Counted from the first letter of the stretch, positions 18,453 to 28,133 are shown. The stretch is DNA of 64,000 nt from Rhizomicrobium sp. (GCA_037200385.1 JBBCGL010000001.1:1302001-1366000); one strand, 5' to 3'. Notes: generated from the sequence alone by a model not told the origin. A program made the numbers and translations.

Positions 18453-19564
18453 CGGACATTCCTTTTGTCGAGGCCCCGGTGCATCGCAGAGGTTGCCAGC
18501 GTCGCGCCGAGATCCAACACGTCGTCGCGGGATGCATGGACCGGATCGTCGGTGTTCACCATGACCGCCACCGCGAAACCGGCGTCGGGATAGCATTGCA
18601 CGTCGGTCCGGTATCCCGGTGTCCATCCGCCATGGCCGAAGCGGCGCCCGAGCGGACCGTCGGCAGCCAGAACGCCAAGGCCATAGATACCCGTCAGAGG
18701 CGGCGGTGTAGGCTGTCCGCTGGCGACGATCTCGTCGCGATAGGCCTTTTCCGCTCCGCCCAGAAGCCGATGGGCGAAAATTGCCATGTCGGACGCTGTG
18801 CTCGCCCATCCTCCACCGGCCCATTCGCTGCCGGGATGAAGGGTCAGCGCACCATTTTCCATCGATCGCCGCGGCAACGAGAAGGGATTGAGTCCACGGA
18901 AGCCCGGCACCAAGCCCGAGATATGCCGATGCTCGGCGGCATGGGTCGCCGTCAGATCCCAGGGGGCAAGAAAGTACTGCCGGACCAGATCGTAATATCG
19001 TGCGCCCGATGCGGCCTCGATGACCAGCCCAGCGACGAGATAGGCGGCATCGCTGTAGGCGAACCCAGTGCCGGGCTCGAACAGCGCGGGCCGGTCGAGA
19101 ACAAAGCCGATCAACATCTCCGGCGGAAAGACCAGATCGGGGTTCGCGGAAAGCGCGATGGCGCTGGGCTGGAAAGCATCGGCCGTGATGTAGTCGTTGA
19201 GACCGGCACTATGGTTCAGCAGATGACGCAGGTGGAGATGGCGGCCGTTCGGAAGGCGGGAAAACCACGGCCGATTCCCGATATGGCGTTCGATCGGTTC
19301 ATCGAGGTTCAGCACGCCTTCGGTTTCGAGTCGTTTGGCGAGCGCGCCGACATACATCTTGCCGACGCTTGCCTGGAGCATCACCGCGTCGACACCCATG
19401 GGCACACCCGCATCCGGATCCGCATAGCCGGCCGCCGCGCGCCAAGTCGTGCCGTCGTCGAACGCAATGGCGGCCGTAGCGCCGGGAAAGCCCCGCGTGC
19501 CGCGCATTTCTTCAAGCAGATCGGAAAAGTCGGATTCCACGATGTCGGCTCCAGAAACCGGCAT
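18446..19564 (-). CDS. Serine hydrolase of the beta-lactamase/S12 superfamily (1)
   Basis: About 372 residues from ATG 19564, immediately after the BKACE stop. The SxxK motif is SVGK (S66, K69), the second motif is YSD (Y170, D172; Asn of the usual YxN replaced by Asp), and HGGWTPG near the C-terminus fills the third-motif position. No signal peptide is seen, so it is probably cytoplasmic. Relatives include D-aminopeptidases, esterases, class C beta-lactamases and MlrB-type linear-peptide hydrolases. Lying between BKACE and the binding-protein gene, it probably hydrolyses an imported amide, ester or peptide. Confidence 0.85.
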   Translation of the reverse strand: MPVSGADIVESDFSDLLEEMRGTRGFPGATAAIAFDDGTTWRAAAGYADPDAGVPMGVDAVMLQASVGKMYVGALAKRLETEGVLNLDEPIERHIGNRPWFSRLPNGRHLHLRHLLNHSAGLNDYITADAFQPSAIALSANPDLVFPPEMLIGFVLDRPALFEPGTGFAYSDAAYLVAGLVIEAASGARYYDLVRQYFLAPWDLTATHAAEHRHISGLVPGFRGLNPFSLPRRSMENGALTLHPGSEWAGGGWASTASDMAIFAHRLLGGAEKAYRDEIVASGQPTPPPLTGIYGLGVLAADGPLGRRFGHGGWTPGYRTDVQCYPDAGFAVAVMVNTDDPVHASRDDVLDLGATLATSAMHRGLDKRNVRC

Positions 19565-19565
19565 G

Positions 19566-20498
19566 TCAGAAGTTGACCTTGTCGGCGCCCTTGGTGCCCA
19601 GCATAGCGCGCGCCTCGTCCGGCGTGGCGATCTCGATCGAGAGATCCTCGAGAATGCGGCGGATCCGCCGCACCTGATCGGCATTGGACTTCGCGGGTTG
19701 TCCTTTGGCTTCCCACAGGCTGTCCTCGATTCCCACCCGCACATTGGCGCCCAGGATCGCTCCCAGCGTGACGAACTTCATCTGGTTGCGGCCCGCGGCG
19801 AGATTCGACCAGTAGTATTGATCACCGAAGAGCTCGTCAGCGGTCTGTTTCATGTGCAGGACATGCGCCGGAAGCGCACCCAATCCGCCGACGAAGCCGT
19901 AGACCGACTGGATGAAAAACGGCGGCTTGACCCAGCCCTGATCCGCGATGAACCGCAACGTGTGCAGGTGACCGATATCGAAGCATTCGAACTCGAACCG
20001 GACGCCGCGCTTCTCGCCCAGCTCGCGGGCGATGTATTCCATGTTCTCGAACGTGTTCACCGTATTAAAGTTCTTCGTCATCGCCATGAGCTCGCGTTCC
20101 CAGGGATGCTTGAACTTGCCTTCGTAGCGCGGAACCATCGCGAACAACGCCGCGTTCATCGGCCCCAGGTTGAATGAGCAGATCTCCGGCGCGAACCGCT
20201 CCGGCGCCAGCATCCGCTCCTGGAACGTACCCGGCTGCCCCGTCGTGATGTTGATGACGGCGTCGGTCTGCTGCTTGATGCGCGACAGGAATTGTCCATA
20301 GACGTCGGGATCCGTCGTCGGCCTGCCGTCGCGCGGATCGCGCGCATGGAGGTGGATGATCGCCGCGCCCGCATTCGCGGCGGCCACGGATTCTTTCACG
20401 ATCTGGTCGGGCGTGATCGGCAGGTATGCCGATTGACAGGGAAAATGCACCGCTCCCGTGACGGCGCAGGTGATGATCGCCTTCTTCGCATGAATCAT
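19566..20498 (-). CDS. Beta-keto acid cleavage enzyme (BKACE) family protein, copy 1
   Basis: 310 residues. The family (type enzyme Kce, 3-keto-5-aminohexanoate cleavage) condenses a beta-keto acid with acetyl-CoA to give acetoacetate and a new acyl-CoA. Seen here: IIHLHARDP with the zinc-binding His pair H49/H51, VRVGIEDSL with the third ligand Glu and adjacent Asp, and an N-terminal ITCAVTGAVH segment. It is the first gene of the minus-strand operon leading to the Dpp-like importer. Operator C lies 43 bp upstream in the divergent promoter region. The substrate side chain cannot be predicted by eye; it differs clearly from copy 2 at 33328. Confidence 0.9.
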   Translation of the reverse strand: MIHAKKAIITCAVTGAVHFPCQSAYLPITPDQIVKESVAAANAGAAIIHLHARDPRDGRPTTDPDVYGQFLSRIKQQTDAVINITTGQPGTFQERMLAPERFAPEICSFNLGPMNAALFAMVPRYEGKFKHPWERELMAMTKNFNTVNTFENMEYIARELGEKRGVRFEFECFDIGHLHTLRFIADQGWVKPPFFIQSVYGFVGGLGALPAHVLHMKQTADELFGDQYYWSNLAAGRNQMKFVTLGAILGANVRVGIEDSLWEAKGQPAKSNADQVRRIRRILEDLSIEIATPDEARAMLGTKGADKVNF

Positions 20499-20540
20499 GA
20501 CGAGGCTTCCTCCAGCTTGTCAGAGAAACTAGCATAGTAT

Positions 20541-20568
20541 ATTCTCATATGGAATGTTTAATTCCAAA
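20541..20568. promoter_or_regulatory. Operator-like site C in a divergent promoter region
   Basis: ATTCT (20541-20545), 15 bases, then ATTCCAAA (20561-20568), related to operators A and B, which have 14 bases between the halves. It also contains TGGAAT-GTTTA-ATTCCA, a shorter inverted repeat. It lies between the BKACE operon (start 20498, minus) and soxB (start 20589, plus), so it could control both. The match is weaker than A versus B. Confidence 0.5.
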
Positions 20569-20588
20569 ATGATATATCCAGAGGGCAT

Positions 20589-21839
20589 ATGCGCTTCGGC
20601 CTCGCCGGACTTTTGAAGAACGCGATCCGGCAAAACCGCGACTGGCCCGAACAATGGCCTTCGCCGCAACCGAAAGCCCGCTATGACGTCGTCATCGTCG
20701 GGGGCGGCGGCCATGGACTCGCGACCGCATACTATCTCGCTGTCGAACACAGATTGCGGAACATCGCTGTGGTCGAGCGCGGCTGGCTGGGCGGCGGCAA
20801 TACCGGCCGCAATACGACCATCATCCGCTCGAACTATCTCCTCGAGGAAAGCGCCGCGCTTTACGATCACGCGCTGACGTTTTGGAAGGACCTCAGCCAG
20901 GCCCTGAACTACAATGTCATGTATTCGCCGCGCGGCGTGCTGACGCTGGCGCATTCGGCGAACGACATCCGCGTTCTCAAGCGTCATATCTACGCCAACC
21001 GGCTTGCCGGAATCGACAATGAATGGCTCGAGCCCCATGAGGCGAAGGCGTTCTGTCCGCTGCTCGACATCGGCCGCGACAGCCGCCATCCCGTGGAAGG
21101 CGCGGCGCTTCAGCGTATCGGCGGCACGGCACGCCACGACGCGGTCGCCTGGGGATATGCGAGGGCGGCAGCCGCTCTGGGCGTGGACATCGTCCAGAAC
21201 TGCGAGGTCATGGGAATACGGCGCGACCATAGCGGCGCGGTCTGCGGCGTCGAAACGACACGGGGTGCGATCGGCGCGCCGAAAATCGGCATCGCTGTTG
21301 CCGGGCACAGCACCCGCCTGCTGGCGATGGCGGGACTGCGCGCGCCGATCGAGAGCTTTCCCCTGCAAGCGCTGGTCTCCGAGCCGCTGAAGCCGGTTCT
21401 GCCCTGCGTGGTCATATCCAACACCATCCAGGCTTACGCCTCCCAATCCGACAAGGGCGAGCTCGTCATCGGCGGTCAGGCCGACGCCTATCTCTCCTAT
21501 TCACAGCGCGGTGCACTGCATGTGACGGGGCACACTTTGGAGGCCCTGTGCGAGCTCTTCCCGGCATTTCGCCGCCTGCGGATGATGCGCAACTGGGCCG
21601 GCACCGTCGACATCGCGCCGGATCGCTCGCCGATCATCGACAAGACCGACGTGCCCGGCCTCTACGTCAATTGCGGCTGGGGCACCGGCGGATTCAAGGC
21701 GACGCCGGGATCGGGCCATGTCTTCGCGTGGACGATCGCGAAGGACGAGCCGCATCGCCTCAATGCTCCGTTCGGCTTCGACCGTTTCCGCACGGGCCGG
21801 CTGATCGACGAAGCCACCGCCGCCGGCGTCACCCATTAA
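20589..21839 (+). CDS. soxB: Heterotetrameric sarcosine oxidase beta subunit
   Basis: 416 residues. The beta subunit holds FAD and covalent FMN and oxidises the N-methyl group of sarcosine or a related N-methylamine. Seen: the family start RFGLAGLLKNAI, the FAD dinucleotide motif VVIVGGGGHGLATAYYLA (34-51), GGGNTGRNTTIIRSNY, and GGTARHDAVAWGYAR, whose His183 fits the FMN-linking histidine of this family. The C-terminus has NCGWGTGGFKATPGSG. A good Shine-Dalgarno (AGAGGG) precedes the ATG. First gene of a tightly coupled six-gene operon behind operator C. Confidence 0.93.
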   Translation: MRFGLAGLLKNAIRQNRDWPEQWPSPQPKARYDVVIVGGGGHGLATAYYLAVEHRLRNIAVVERGWLGGGNTGRNTTIIRSNYLLEESAALYDHALTFWKDLSQALNYNVMYSPRGVLTLAHSANDIRVLKRHIYANRLAGIDNEWLEPHEAKAFCPLLDIGRDSRHPVEGAALQRIGGTARHDAVAWGYARAAAALGVDIVQNCEVMGIRRDHSGAVCGVETTRGAIGAPKIGIAVAGHSTRLLAMAGLRAPIESFPLQALVSEPLKPVLPCVVISNTIQAYASQSDKGELVIGGQADAYLSYSQRGALHVTGHTLEALCELFPAFRRLRMMRNWAGTVDIAPDRSPIIDKTDVPGLYVNCGWGTGGFKATPGSGHVFAWTIAKDEPHRLNAPFGFDRFRTGRLIDEATAAGVTH

Positions 21840-21850
21840 CGGGCCCAGCG

Positions 21851-22123
21851 ATGCTTCTCATTCCCTGTCCTTATTGTGGTTCGCGGCCGGAAATCGAATT
21901 CCGCTATGCCGGTGCGGCCCATATCGAGAGACCGGCCGACCCCTCTTCCGCCGGCGATCGGGAATGGTCCGCGTTTCTGTACGAACGCAGCAATCCGCGG
22001 GGCGTCCACGCCGAGCGGTGGCATCACGCCCATGGCTGTGGACATTTCTTCAACGCGCAGCGCGACACGATGACGGATCGCTTCGTGACATCCGATGCGG
22101 CGGCCGGCGGGACCAGCCCATGA
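21851..22123 (+). CDS. soxD: Sarcosine oxidase delta subunit
   Basis: 90 residues, the usual size. Zinc-binding ligands are visible as CPYCG near the N-terminus and H-x3-CGHFFNAQRD in the second half, with the family's WSAFLYERSNPRG segment between them. Its start lies 11 bp after soxB and its stop overlaps the soxA ATG (ATGA). The delta subunit is a structural, zinc-carrying component of the tetramer. Confidence 0.92.
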   Translation: MLLIPCPYCGSRPEIEFRYAGAAHIERPADPSSAGDREWSAFLYERSNPRGVHAERWHHAHGCGHFFNAQRDTMTDRFVTSDAAAGGTSP

Positions 22124-25041
22124 GCGGACCTTTTCGCATTGCGGGCGGCGCCCTGCTGGATCGCACGCAGCCCTTGCGTTTCTCCTTTGATGGCCGCAGC
22201 TACGATGGCTTCGCGGGCGACACGCTGGCGTCCGCCCTGCTTGCAAACGGCGTCCGTCTGGTGGCGCGTTCTTTCAAATATCATCGCCCGCGCGGATTGC
22301 TGACGGCGGGTTCCGAAGAACCCAACGGCCTGGTCAATCTCGGCCGGAGCGGGGGAACGCCCAATGCGCGCGCCACCATGGTGGAGTTGTACGATGGCCT
22401 GACTGCGAGCAGCCAGAATCGCTTTCCCAGCCTGCGCCACGACATCGGGGCGTTGGCCGGGCTGGCTTCCCCGTTCCTGGCGGCCGGGTTCTATTACAAA
22501 ACATTCCTCTGGCCGCGCCGCTTCTGGCGCAGCGTCTACGAACCGCTCATCCGGCAAGCCGCCGGACTCGGCACGGCACCGGCGTCATCCGATCCCGATG
22601 CCTATTCCACCCGCTTTGCGCATTGCGATCTTCTGGTCGTCGGCAGCGGACCGGCCGGACTTGCGGCCGCCTCGGCGGCGATCGACCGCGGCGAGCGCGT
22701 CATCCTCTGCGAGGAAAGAGCCAATTTCGGCGAGACGCTTTTGGACGATCCGGATGCGAGCATCGGAGGCGTCCCTGCCGACGCCTGGCGAGAGCAGGCT
22801 CTCCGCGCGCTCCGCGCGGCGCCGCAGGTCCGGCTTCTGGCCCGCACCACGGCGTTCGGGATATTCGCGGACAACATGGTCGGGCTGTGCGAGCGGCTGA
22901 CCGATCACGTCGCCCATCCCGATCCCCGGCTGCCGCGCGAGCGGCTCTGGCAGGTGCGGGCCAGGCGGATCGTCCTGGCCACGGGCGCGATCGAGCAACC
23001 GCTCGTATTTCCCAATAACGACCGGCCCGGCGTCATGCTGGCCGGCGCCGCGCGCGCCTATGTCCGGCGCTGGGGCGCGGCGCCGGGAACGCGCGCCGTC
23101 GTTGCGACCGCCAGCGACAGTGCGTGGGAGGCGGCTTTCGATCTGCACCGGTCGGGCATCACAATCGCCGTCATAGCCGATCTGCGCTCGCAAGTGCATG
23201 AGACGCTTCGCACCACCGCTCGCCGGCTGTCGATCGTCACGCAACTGAACGCGCGCGTGGACCGCGTCGCCGGCCACCGCCAAGTTCGCGCCATTGTCGT
23301 CAACGGGCGGCGGATTCCCTGCGACCTGGTTCTGACGAGCGCCGGCTTTGCGCCCGCCGTCCATCTCTATTCCCAAACCGGCGCGGGCCTGATCTACGAC
23401 GAGGCCCGCCATTTCTTCCTAGCCGATCAACGTCACCCCGGCGTGCGCTGCGCCGGCGCGTGCAACGGAAGCTTCGTTCTCGACGAGATCGTGGCGGAGG
23501 GCTATGAGGCGGCCGCCGGTGACGTCAGCGGGCCGCGTCCGGCACGCACACACGGCACGTTTGCCTTGCCGAATATCGGTGAGGCGCGCGGCATGGCGTT
23601 CGTCGACCACCAGAGCGACGTGACGGTCAAGGATATCCGGCTCGCGCTGCAGGAGGGCTTTCGCGCGGCGGAGCACCTGAAACGCTATACGACGAGCGGC
23701 ATGGGTGCGGACCAGGGCAAGACGTCGAACCTCAATGCCCTGGGGATCGCCGCCCGCACATTGGGCAAGCCGATCCCGGCGATCGGGCTGACCACCTTCC
23801 GCATGCCCTACACGCCCGTGAGCTTCGGCGCCCTGGCCGGCCGCGCGCGGGGCGCGCTGTTCGAACCGTTGCGCAAAACGCCCATCGACGGCTGGGCCGA
23901 AGAGCATGGCGCGGCTTTCGAGCTTCTCGGTGGATGGCGCCGCGCGCATTGGTTCGCGCAGCCGGGCGAAGATATGCGTTCGGCCGTTCGCCGCGAGTGC
24001 CGGACGGTGCGGTCCGCCGTCGGCATCTTCGACGCATCGACGCTCGGCAAGATCGAAGTCGCCGGCCCGGACGCGGCCGAGTTCCTGGAGCGCATCTACG
24101 TCAATACCATGCGCAAGCTCGAACCTGGGCGCTGCCGCTACGGGCTGATGCTGCGCGAGGATGGTTTCATTTTCGACGACGGCGTCGTCGGACGGTTTGC
24201 CGAAGACCGCTTCCATGTGACGACCACGACCGGCGGCGTCCAAGGCGTCCTTGCCCACATGGAAGACTATCGCCAGACGGAATGGCCCGAACTCAAGGTC
24301 TGGCTCACATCCACGACGGAGCAATGGGCGGTCATCGCCGTTCAAGGACCGAAGGCGCGCCAGGTCATCGAACCTTTCGTGCGCGACATCGAGCTTTCCG
24401 ACGCGGCGATGCCGCATTTGAGCTGTCGCGACGGGCATTTCCTTGGCATTCCGCTGCGACTGTTTCGCGTGAGCTTCACCGGCGAGCGCGGCTACGAGAT
24501 CAACGTTCCGGCCGGCTACGGTCGCAGCGTGTGGGAGAAGCTTTGGACCCGCGCAGCCGCGCTCGAAGGCACGGCGTATGGGACGGAGGCGATGCGCACG
24601 CTGCGCATGGAAAAGGGTTTTCTCATCGTCGGTCAGGATACCGACGGCAGCGTCACGCCGGCCGATGCCGGGCTCGGCCGGCTTGTCGGCAAGACGAAGC
24701 GGGATTTCATCGGCAAACGCTCGCTTGCGCGCAGCGGCCTCGTGGCCGCCGACCGCAAGCAGTTGGTCGGGCTGGCAACGGACGATCCCGCGATCGTGCC
24801 GGCCGAAGGCGGGCAGGTGGTCGACTGCCCGGCGCCGCCGCTCCGGACCCACGCCATCGGCCATGTGACGTCGTCTTGCTGGAGCGAAACCTTGCAACGG
24901 TCGATCGCCATGGCGCTGGTCGAGAATGGCCGCGCCAGGATGGGCGAACGTCTCTACGTCTCCGGCGAGCGCGGTTTTCATCCCGTTCGCGTCGCGCCGC
25001 TGCCATTCTTCGATCCCGACGGAGCGCGCCTCCATGGCTGA
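22120..25041 (+). CDS. soxA: Sarcosine oxidase alpha subunit
   Basis: 973 residues, typical for SoxA. The N-terminal part has FSFDGRSYDGFAGDTLASAL and FKYHRPRGLLTAGSEEPN (2Fe-2S-ferredoxin-like fold of the family). Next comes a dinucleotide-binding region CDLLVVGSGPAGLAAASAA (about 168-185) and IVLATGAIEQPLVFPNNDRPGVML. The C-terminal third is a GcvT-like tetrahydrofolate domain (VGIFDASTLGKIEVAGPDAAEFLERIY and GLGRLVGKTKRDFIGKRSL), which takes the formaldehyde equivalent. The start is the ATG at 22120 overlapping soxD; earlier in-frame codons are out of family. It overlaps soxG by 8 bp. Confidence 0.93.
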   Translation: MSGPFRIAGGALLDRTQPLRFSFDGRSYDGFAGDTLASALLANGVRLVARSFKYHRPRGLLTAGSEEPNGLVNLGRSGGTPNARATMVELYDGLTASSQNRFPSLRHDIGALAGLASPFLAAGFYYKTFLWPRRFWRSVYEPLIRQAAGLGTAPASSDPDAYSTRFAHCDLLVVGSGPAGLAAASAAIDRGERVILCEERANFGETLLDDPDASIGGVPADAWREQALRALRAAPQVRLLARTTAFGIFADNMVGLCERLTDHVAHPDPRLPRERLWQVRARRIVLATGAIEQPLVFPNNDRPGVMLAGAARAYVRRWGAAPGTRAVVATASDSAWEAAFDLHRSGITIAVIADLRSQVHETLRTTARRLSIVTQLNARVDRVAGHRQVRAIVVNGRRIPCDLVLTSAGFAPAVHLYSQTGAGLIYDEARHFFLADQRHPGVRCAGACNGSFVLDEIVAEGYEAAAGDVSGPRPARTHGTFALPNIGEARGMAFVDHQSDVTVKDIRLALQEGFRAAEHLKRYTTSGMGADQGKTSNLNALGIAARTLGKPIPAIGLTTFRMPYTPVSFGALAGRARGALFEPLRKTPIDGWAEEHGAAFELLGGWRRAHWFAQPGEDMRSAVRRECRTVRSAVGIFDASTLGKIEVAGPDAAEFLERIYVNTMRKLEPGRCRYGLMLREDGFIFDDGVVGRFAEDRFHVTTTTGGVQGVLAHMEDYRQTEWPELKVWLTSTTEQWAVIAVQGPKARQVIEPFVRDIELSDAAMPHLSCRDGHFLGIPLRLFRVSFTGERGYEINVPAGYGRSVWEKLWTRAAALEGTAYGTEAMRTLRMEKGFLIVGQDTDGSVTPADAGLGRLVGKTKRDFIGKRSLARSGLVAADRKQLVGLATDDPAIVPAEGGQVVDCPAPPLRTHAIGHVTSSCWSETLQRSIAMALVENGRARMGERLYVSGERGFHPVRVAPLPFFDPDGARLHG

Positions 25042-25570
25042 GCTCCGCACCGCATCCCGGGCATCGCGCCTGATCCTGCGCTGTGCGCGCGAACAGGCGA
25101 TGGCAAATCCGTCGCTGACAAGCCTGGGCCTGCCCTTTGCGGTCGGCGAAACGGCGTCCGGCACCGATTTCGCGACGGCATGTCTTGGACCCGACGAGTG
25201 GCTTCTGACGATGCCGACGACGAAGACAGATGCTGTGAGGCAGGCCGTCATGGACGCGCTGTCGAGCCAACCGCACGCGCTCGTCGATATTTCCGATCGC
25301 GACATCGGGCTTCTTCTCACCGGCGAAGCCGTTGAGGAGATCCTGGCGAGCGGTTGCCCGCTCGATCTCGCCGCCTTCCCGGCAGGCCGTGCTGTGCGGA
25401 CGGTGTTCAACAAAGCCCCGATTCTTCTCTGGCGGATTGATCCGTCCACCTTCCGCCTGGAGGTCGAGCGCTCGTTCGAGTCCTACATCCGAGACCTTCT
25501 TCGTATCGCGATCGACGAAGTCGGGGCTGATTCCGGAGCCCTGCGGACAACACATGAGGAGAATGCATGA
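25034..25570 (+). CDS. soxG: Sarcosine oxidase gamma subunit
   Basis: 178 residues from ATG 25034 inside the end of soxA. Family features are LGPDEWLLTMP, ALVDISDRDIGLLLTGEAVEEILASGCPLDL and TVFNKAPILLWRIDPSTFRLEVERSFESYIRDLL. The gamma subunit completes the B-D-A-G order of heterotetrameric sarcosine oxidase. It overlaps the following serine hydrolase gene by 4 bp (ATGA). This ties sarcosine-type oxidation to the hydrolases in one transcript. Confidence 0.9.
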   Translation: MAELRTASRASRLILRCAREQAMANPSLTSLGLPFAVGETASGTDFATACLGPDEWLLTMPTTKTDAVRQAVMDALSSQPHALVDISDRDIGLLLTGEAVEEILASGCPLDLAAFPAGRAVRTVFNKAPILLWRIDPSTFRLEVERSFESYIRDLLRIAIDEVGADSGALRTTHEENA

Positions 25571-27006
25571 GCGAAATGTTCGCAGAATCGATCGATGAAA
25601 TGCTCTCGGCGGTATTCCGCAAGTTCGAGATTCCCGCCGCCTTTGCCGTCGCCGTCAAGGACGACGACGTCTTCATCAAGACGCATGGGCCGAAACGGCT
25701 CGGCGAACCCGCACCGGTCGGTCCGGGCACGGCCTTTTCGATCGGTTCCTGTTCCAAGGCATTTTGCGGCGCGGCGGCAGCGGCGTTGGTCGACGACGGC
25801 CTTGTCCGCTGGGACGAACCCGTCATCGACACCTTGCCGGAATTCGCGCTCGACGATCCCTGGATCACGCGTCACACGACGCTTCGCGACCTGCTGGGAA
25901 TGCGCGTAGGCCTCAAGCGCGATGGCGCCTGCGAGTTTCCGTTCAACCCGACCCGTTCCTTGGCGGACTACCTCCCAATGATGGGCCGATTGGATCGCGT
26001 CGCCGGTTTCCGCGAAAAGACGTCGTACATGAATGGCGCTTATGCCGCTGCGGCTTTGCTTCTGTCGCGCAAGTCCGGCCTTCCCTACTCGGATCTGGTG
26101 CAAAAAAGGATTTTCGCACCGGCCGGCATGGCGCATGCCGTCTCGCGCACCGGCTTTCTGGGGCAGCACCCGGATCCCTTCACGCCGCACGTACGGCTGC
26201 ACGACGAGCTTCTTCCCCTGCCCGCACCGCTCTGCGTCGGCTGGGAAGGATCGAGCGCGATCTATCTGTCGGCCGACGACGCGGCGCGCTGGCTCAAGCT
26301 GCAGATCGAGGGCGGCGCGGTGGGGGGCCGGCCGGTGATATCGCAGGCGGCGATGTCCGAGACGCGCGCGCCGCAATCCATCGATACGCCCGATCCGAAC
26401 ACCGGCGAGCAATTCTCGCTGTATGCGATGGGCTGGAGACCGTTCGATTACGGCGGCCGGCGCGTCTACCGGCACACCGGAAGCGAACTCGGCGCGACCA
26501 CCATGGTGGCGTTCTGTCCCGAGGAGCGGCTTGGCCTCGCCTGCGTCGTCAACCTCTACAGCCCGGCATCGATTGCGGCCGTCTATCTGATGCTGGACGC
26601 CTTTCTCGGCGCGCCGCCCAAGGACTGGATCGACATCATGCACAAGAGCTTCGTCGAGCGCGTCGCGAACGCGATCGCCGACGTCAAGGAACGGTTTCCC
26701 GAAGGTGCGGTGCCCGGAGCGTCGCCGGACGGCGTGCAAGGCCATTATCACAGCCCGATCTATGGTAGCGCCGCAATCTATCGCAGCGATCGCGGCTTGG
26801 CGTTCGAAATGGAAGACCGCGCGATGCTGACGGCGGATCTGCTCCCCGTCGGCGAGGACGTCTTCGATCTCAAGCACCACGATGTCGGCATGGAGCAGGA
26901 GCTGCTCGGAGCCTATATGCGGTTGCGCTTCCTGCGTTCGGCCGGCCGCGTCGACGCGCTGGATCACGCCCTCTTCGGCCGCTTTGACAGGACATCCGCG
27001 CCATGA
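25567..27006 (+). CDS. Serine hydrolase of the beta-lactamase superfamily (2), with C-terminal extension
   Basis: 479 residues. SxxK is SCSK (S61, K64) and the second motif is the canonical YMN (Y155, N157); HTGSELG further on resembles the third motif. A C-terminal domain of about 100 residues (after residue 375) resembles the DUF3471-type beta-barrel found on many such hydrolases and D-aminopeptidases. No signal peptide is seen. It is coupled by ATGA overlaps to soxG before it and the C45-type gene after it. A second enzyme of the same superfamily lies at 18446 in the divergent operon. Likely substrate class: amide, ester or short peptide. Confidence 0.85.
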   Translation: MSEMFAESIDEMLSAVFRKFEIPAAFAVAVKDDDVFIKTHGPKRLGEPAPVGPGTAFSIGSCSKAFCGAAAAALVDDGLVRWDEPVIDTLPEFALDDPWITRHTTLRDLLGMRVGLKRDGACEFPFNPTRSLADYLPMMGRLDRVAGFREKTSYMNGAYAAAALLLSRKSGLPYSDLVQKRIFAPAGMAHAVSRTGFLGQHPDPFTPHVRLHDELLPLPAPLCVGWEGSSAIYLSADDAARWLKLQIEGGAVGGRPVISQAAMSETRAPQSIDTPDPNTGEQFSLYAMGWRPFDYGGRRVYRHTGSELGATTMVAFCPEERLGLACVVNLYSPASIAAVYLMLDAFLGAPPKDWIDIMHKSFVERVANAIADVKERFPEGAVPGASPDGVQGHYHSPIYGSAAIYRSDRGLAFEMEDRAMLTADLLPVGEDVFDLKHHDVGMEQELLGAYMRLRFLRSAGRVDALDHALFGRFDRTSAP

Positions 27007-28133
27007 TGACGAAAGATTTGCCGATCGTGGAACTCGCCGCCTCGCCGCGGAACAATGGCCGCGCGCATGGGGAAGCCCTGCGCGACAAGATCGCCGGCAT
27101 TCTCGAACTGTGGCGCGCGACCACCACGCTTCCCGGCGGACTCTCGTTTCAGGATTTCATCGAACGCTTCCTGGCCGAAACACGTTTTACCGATCAGATA
27201 CGGCACCACATGCCGCCCTTGATGGAGGAAATCGCCGGTATCGCCGACGGCGCGAACCAGCCCCCCGACCTGGTGCTGGCCTTCCAGTTCGGCGACGAGG
27301 CGCGCTGGTACCTGCGCGATCGCTTCGCGGAGCCGGCGCGCGGCGACCGCTGCAGCAGCCTCGGCGCCGTCGGCGACGCAAGCGGTGCGACCGTGATAGC
27401 GCAGAACATCGATGTCGGCGCCTGGGCCGACGGCGCGCAAGCCGTTCTTCGGCTGCGCGACGCAGTGACCGGCGGCGAGACGCTCATATTCACGGTCGCG
27501 GGCATGATCGGCATGAACGGAATCAGCGGCAACGGCATCGGGCTGTGCTGCAATACCCTGCTGCAGCTCGATCCCGATCCCGCCGGCCTGCCGGTCGCGG
27601 CGATCGTCCGCCGCACCTTGGCGAGCAGGGATTTCCAGGAAGCGGCGGAGTTTCTCAGGACCGTTCCGCATGCGTCGGGACAGAACTACCTGCTGGCCGG
27701 CCGCCACGACGTGATCAATTTCGAATGCAGCGCCGGCGGCGCGGTGCCGTTCCGGCTGGACGGCCGTTCGGATCGCGTCGTCCATACCAACCATCCGTTG
27801 ATCAGCCCTTTCACCGCCCGCTTCGCGGACTGGCGCAAGAGAGCGCCCGACGCACTCGACGAGGCATTGGAAACCAGCAGCCTGCGGCGGCTCGAGAGCC
27901 TGAAGGCGCGATTCGCCGCGTCGCGGGGGCGATGCTCCGTCGGCGACGCGCAGGCCGCGCTGCGCGCGCGCGACGACCCGTCCTACCCGGTCTGCCGGGA
28001 AGCCGTCCCGGACGGCTGGATGACGATCGGCGCGACGGTCTTCGAGATCGGCGACGAGCCCGTCATGCATGTCGCTCCGGGCGCGCCCTCGCAATGCGAA
28101 TTTCTCGCTCTCGCGGCCGCCCGTTCAGCCTGA
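27003..28133 (+). CDS. C45-family autoproteolytic acyltransferase/amidase (IAT-like)
   Basis: 376 residues. The family includes fungal acyl-CoA:6-aminopenicillanic acid acyltransferase and bacterial linear-amide hydrolases of the Ntn fold. Seen: an N-terminal helical part with NGRAHGEALRDKI, then GDRCSSLGAVG, where Cys117 would become the N-terminal nucleophile after self-cleavage. GATVIAQNIDVGAW, NGISGNGIGLCCNTL and VHTNHPLIS match the family core. It is the last gene of the sox operon and its 3' end overlaps that of the convergent regulator by 9 bp. Specific substrate unknown; amide-bond removal before N-demethylation is a reasonable guess. Confidence 0.85.
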   Translation: MMTKDLPIVELAASPRNNGRAHGEALRDKIAGILELWRATTTLPGGLSFQDFIERFLAETRFTDQIRHHMPPLMEEIAGIADGANQPPDLVLAFQFGDEARWYLRDRFAEPARGDRCSSLGAVGDASGATVIAQNIDVGAWADGAQAVLRLRDAVTGGETLIFTVAGMIGMNGISGNGIGLCCNTLLQLDPDPAGLPVAAIVRRTLASRDFQEAAEFLRTVPHASGQNYLLAGRHDVINFECSAGGAVPFRLDGRSDRVVHTNHPLISPFTARFADWRKRAPDALDEALETSSLRRLESLKARFAASRGRCSVGDAQAALRARDDPSYPVCREAVPDGWMTIGATVFEIGDEPVMHVAPGAPSQCEFLALAAARSA

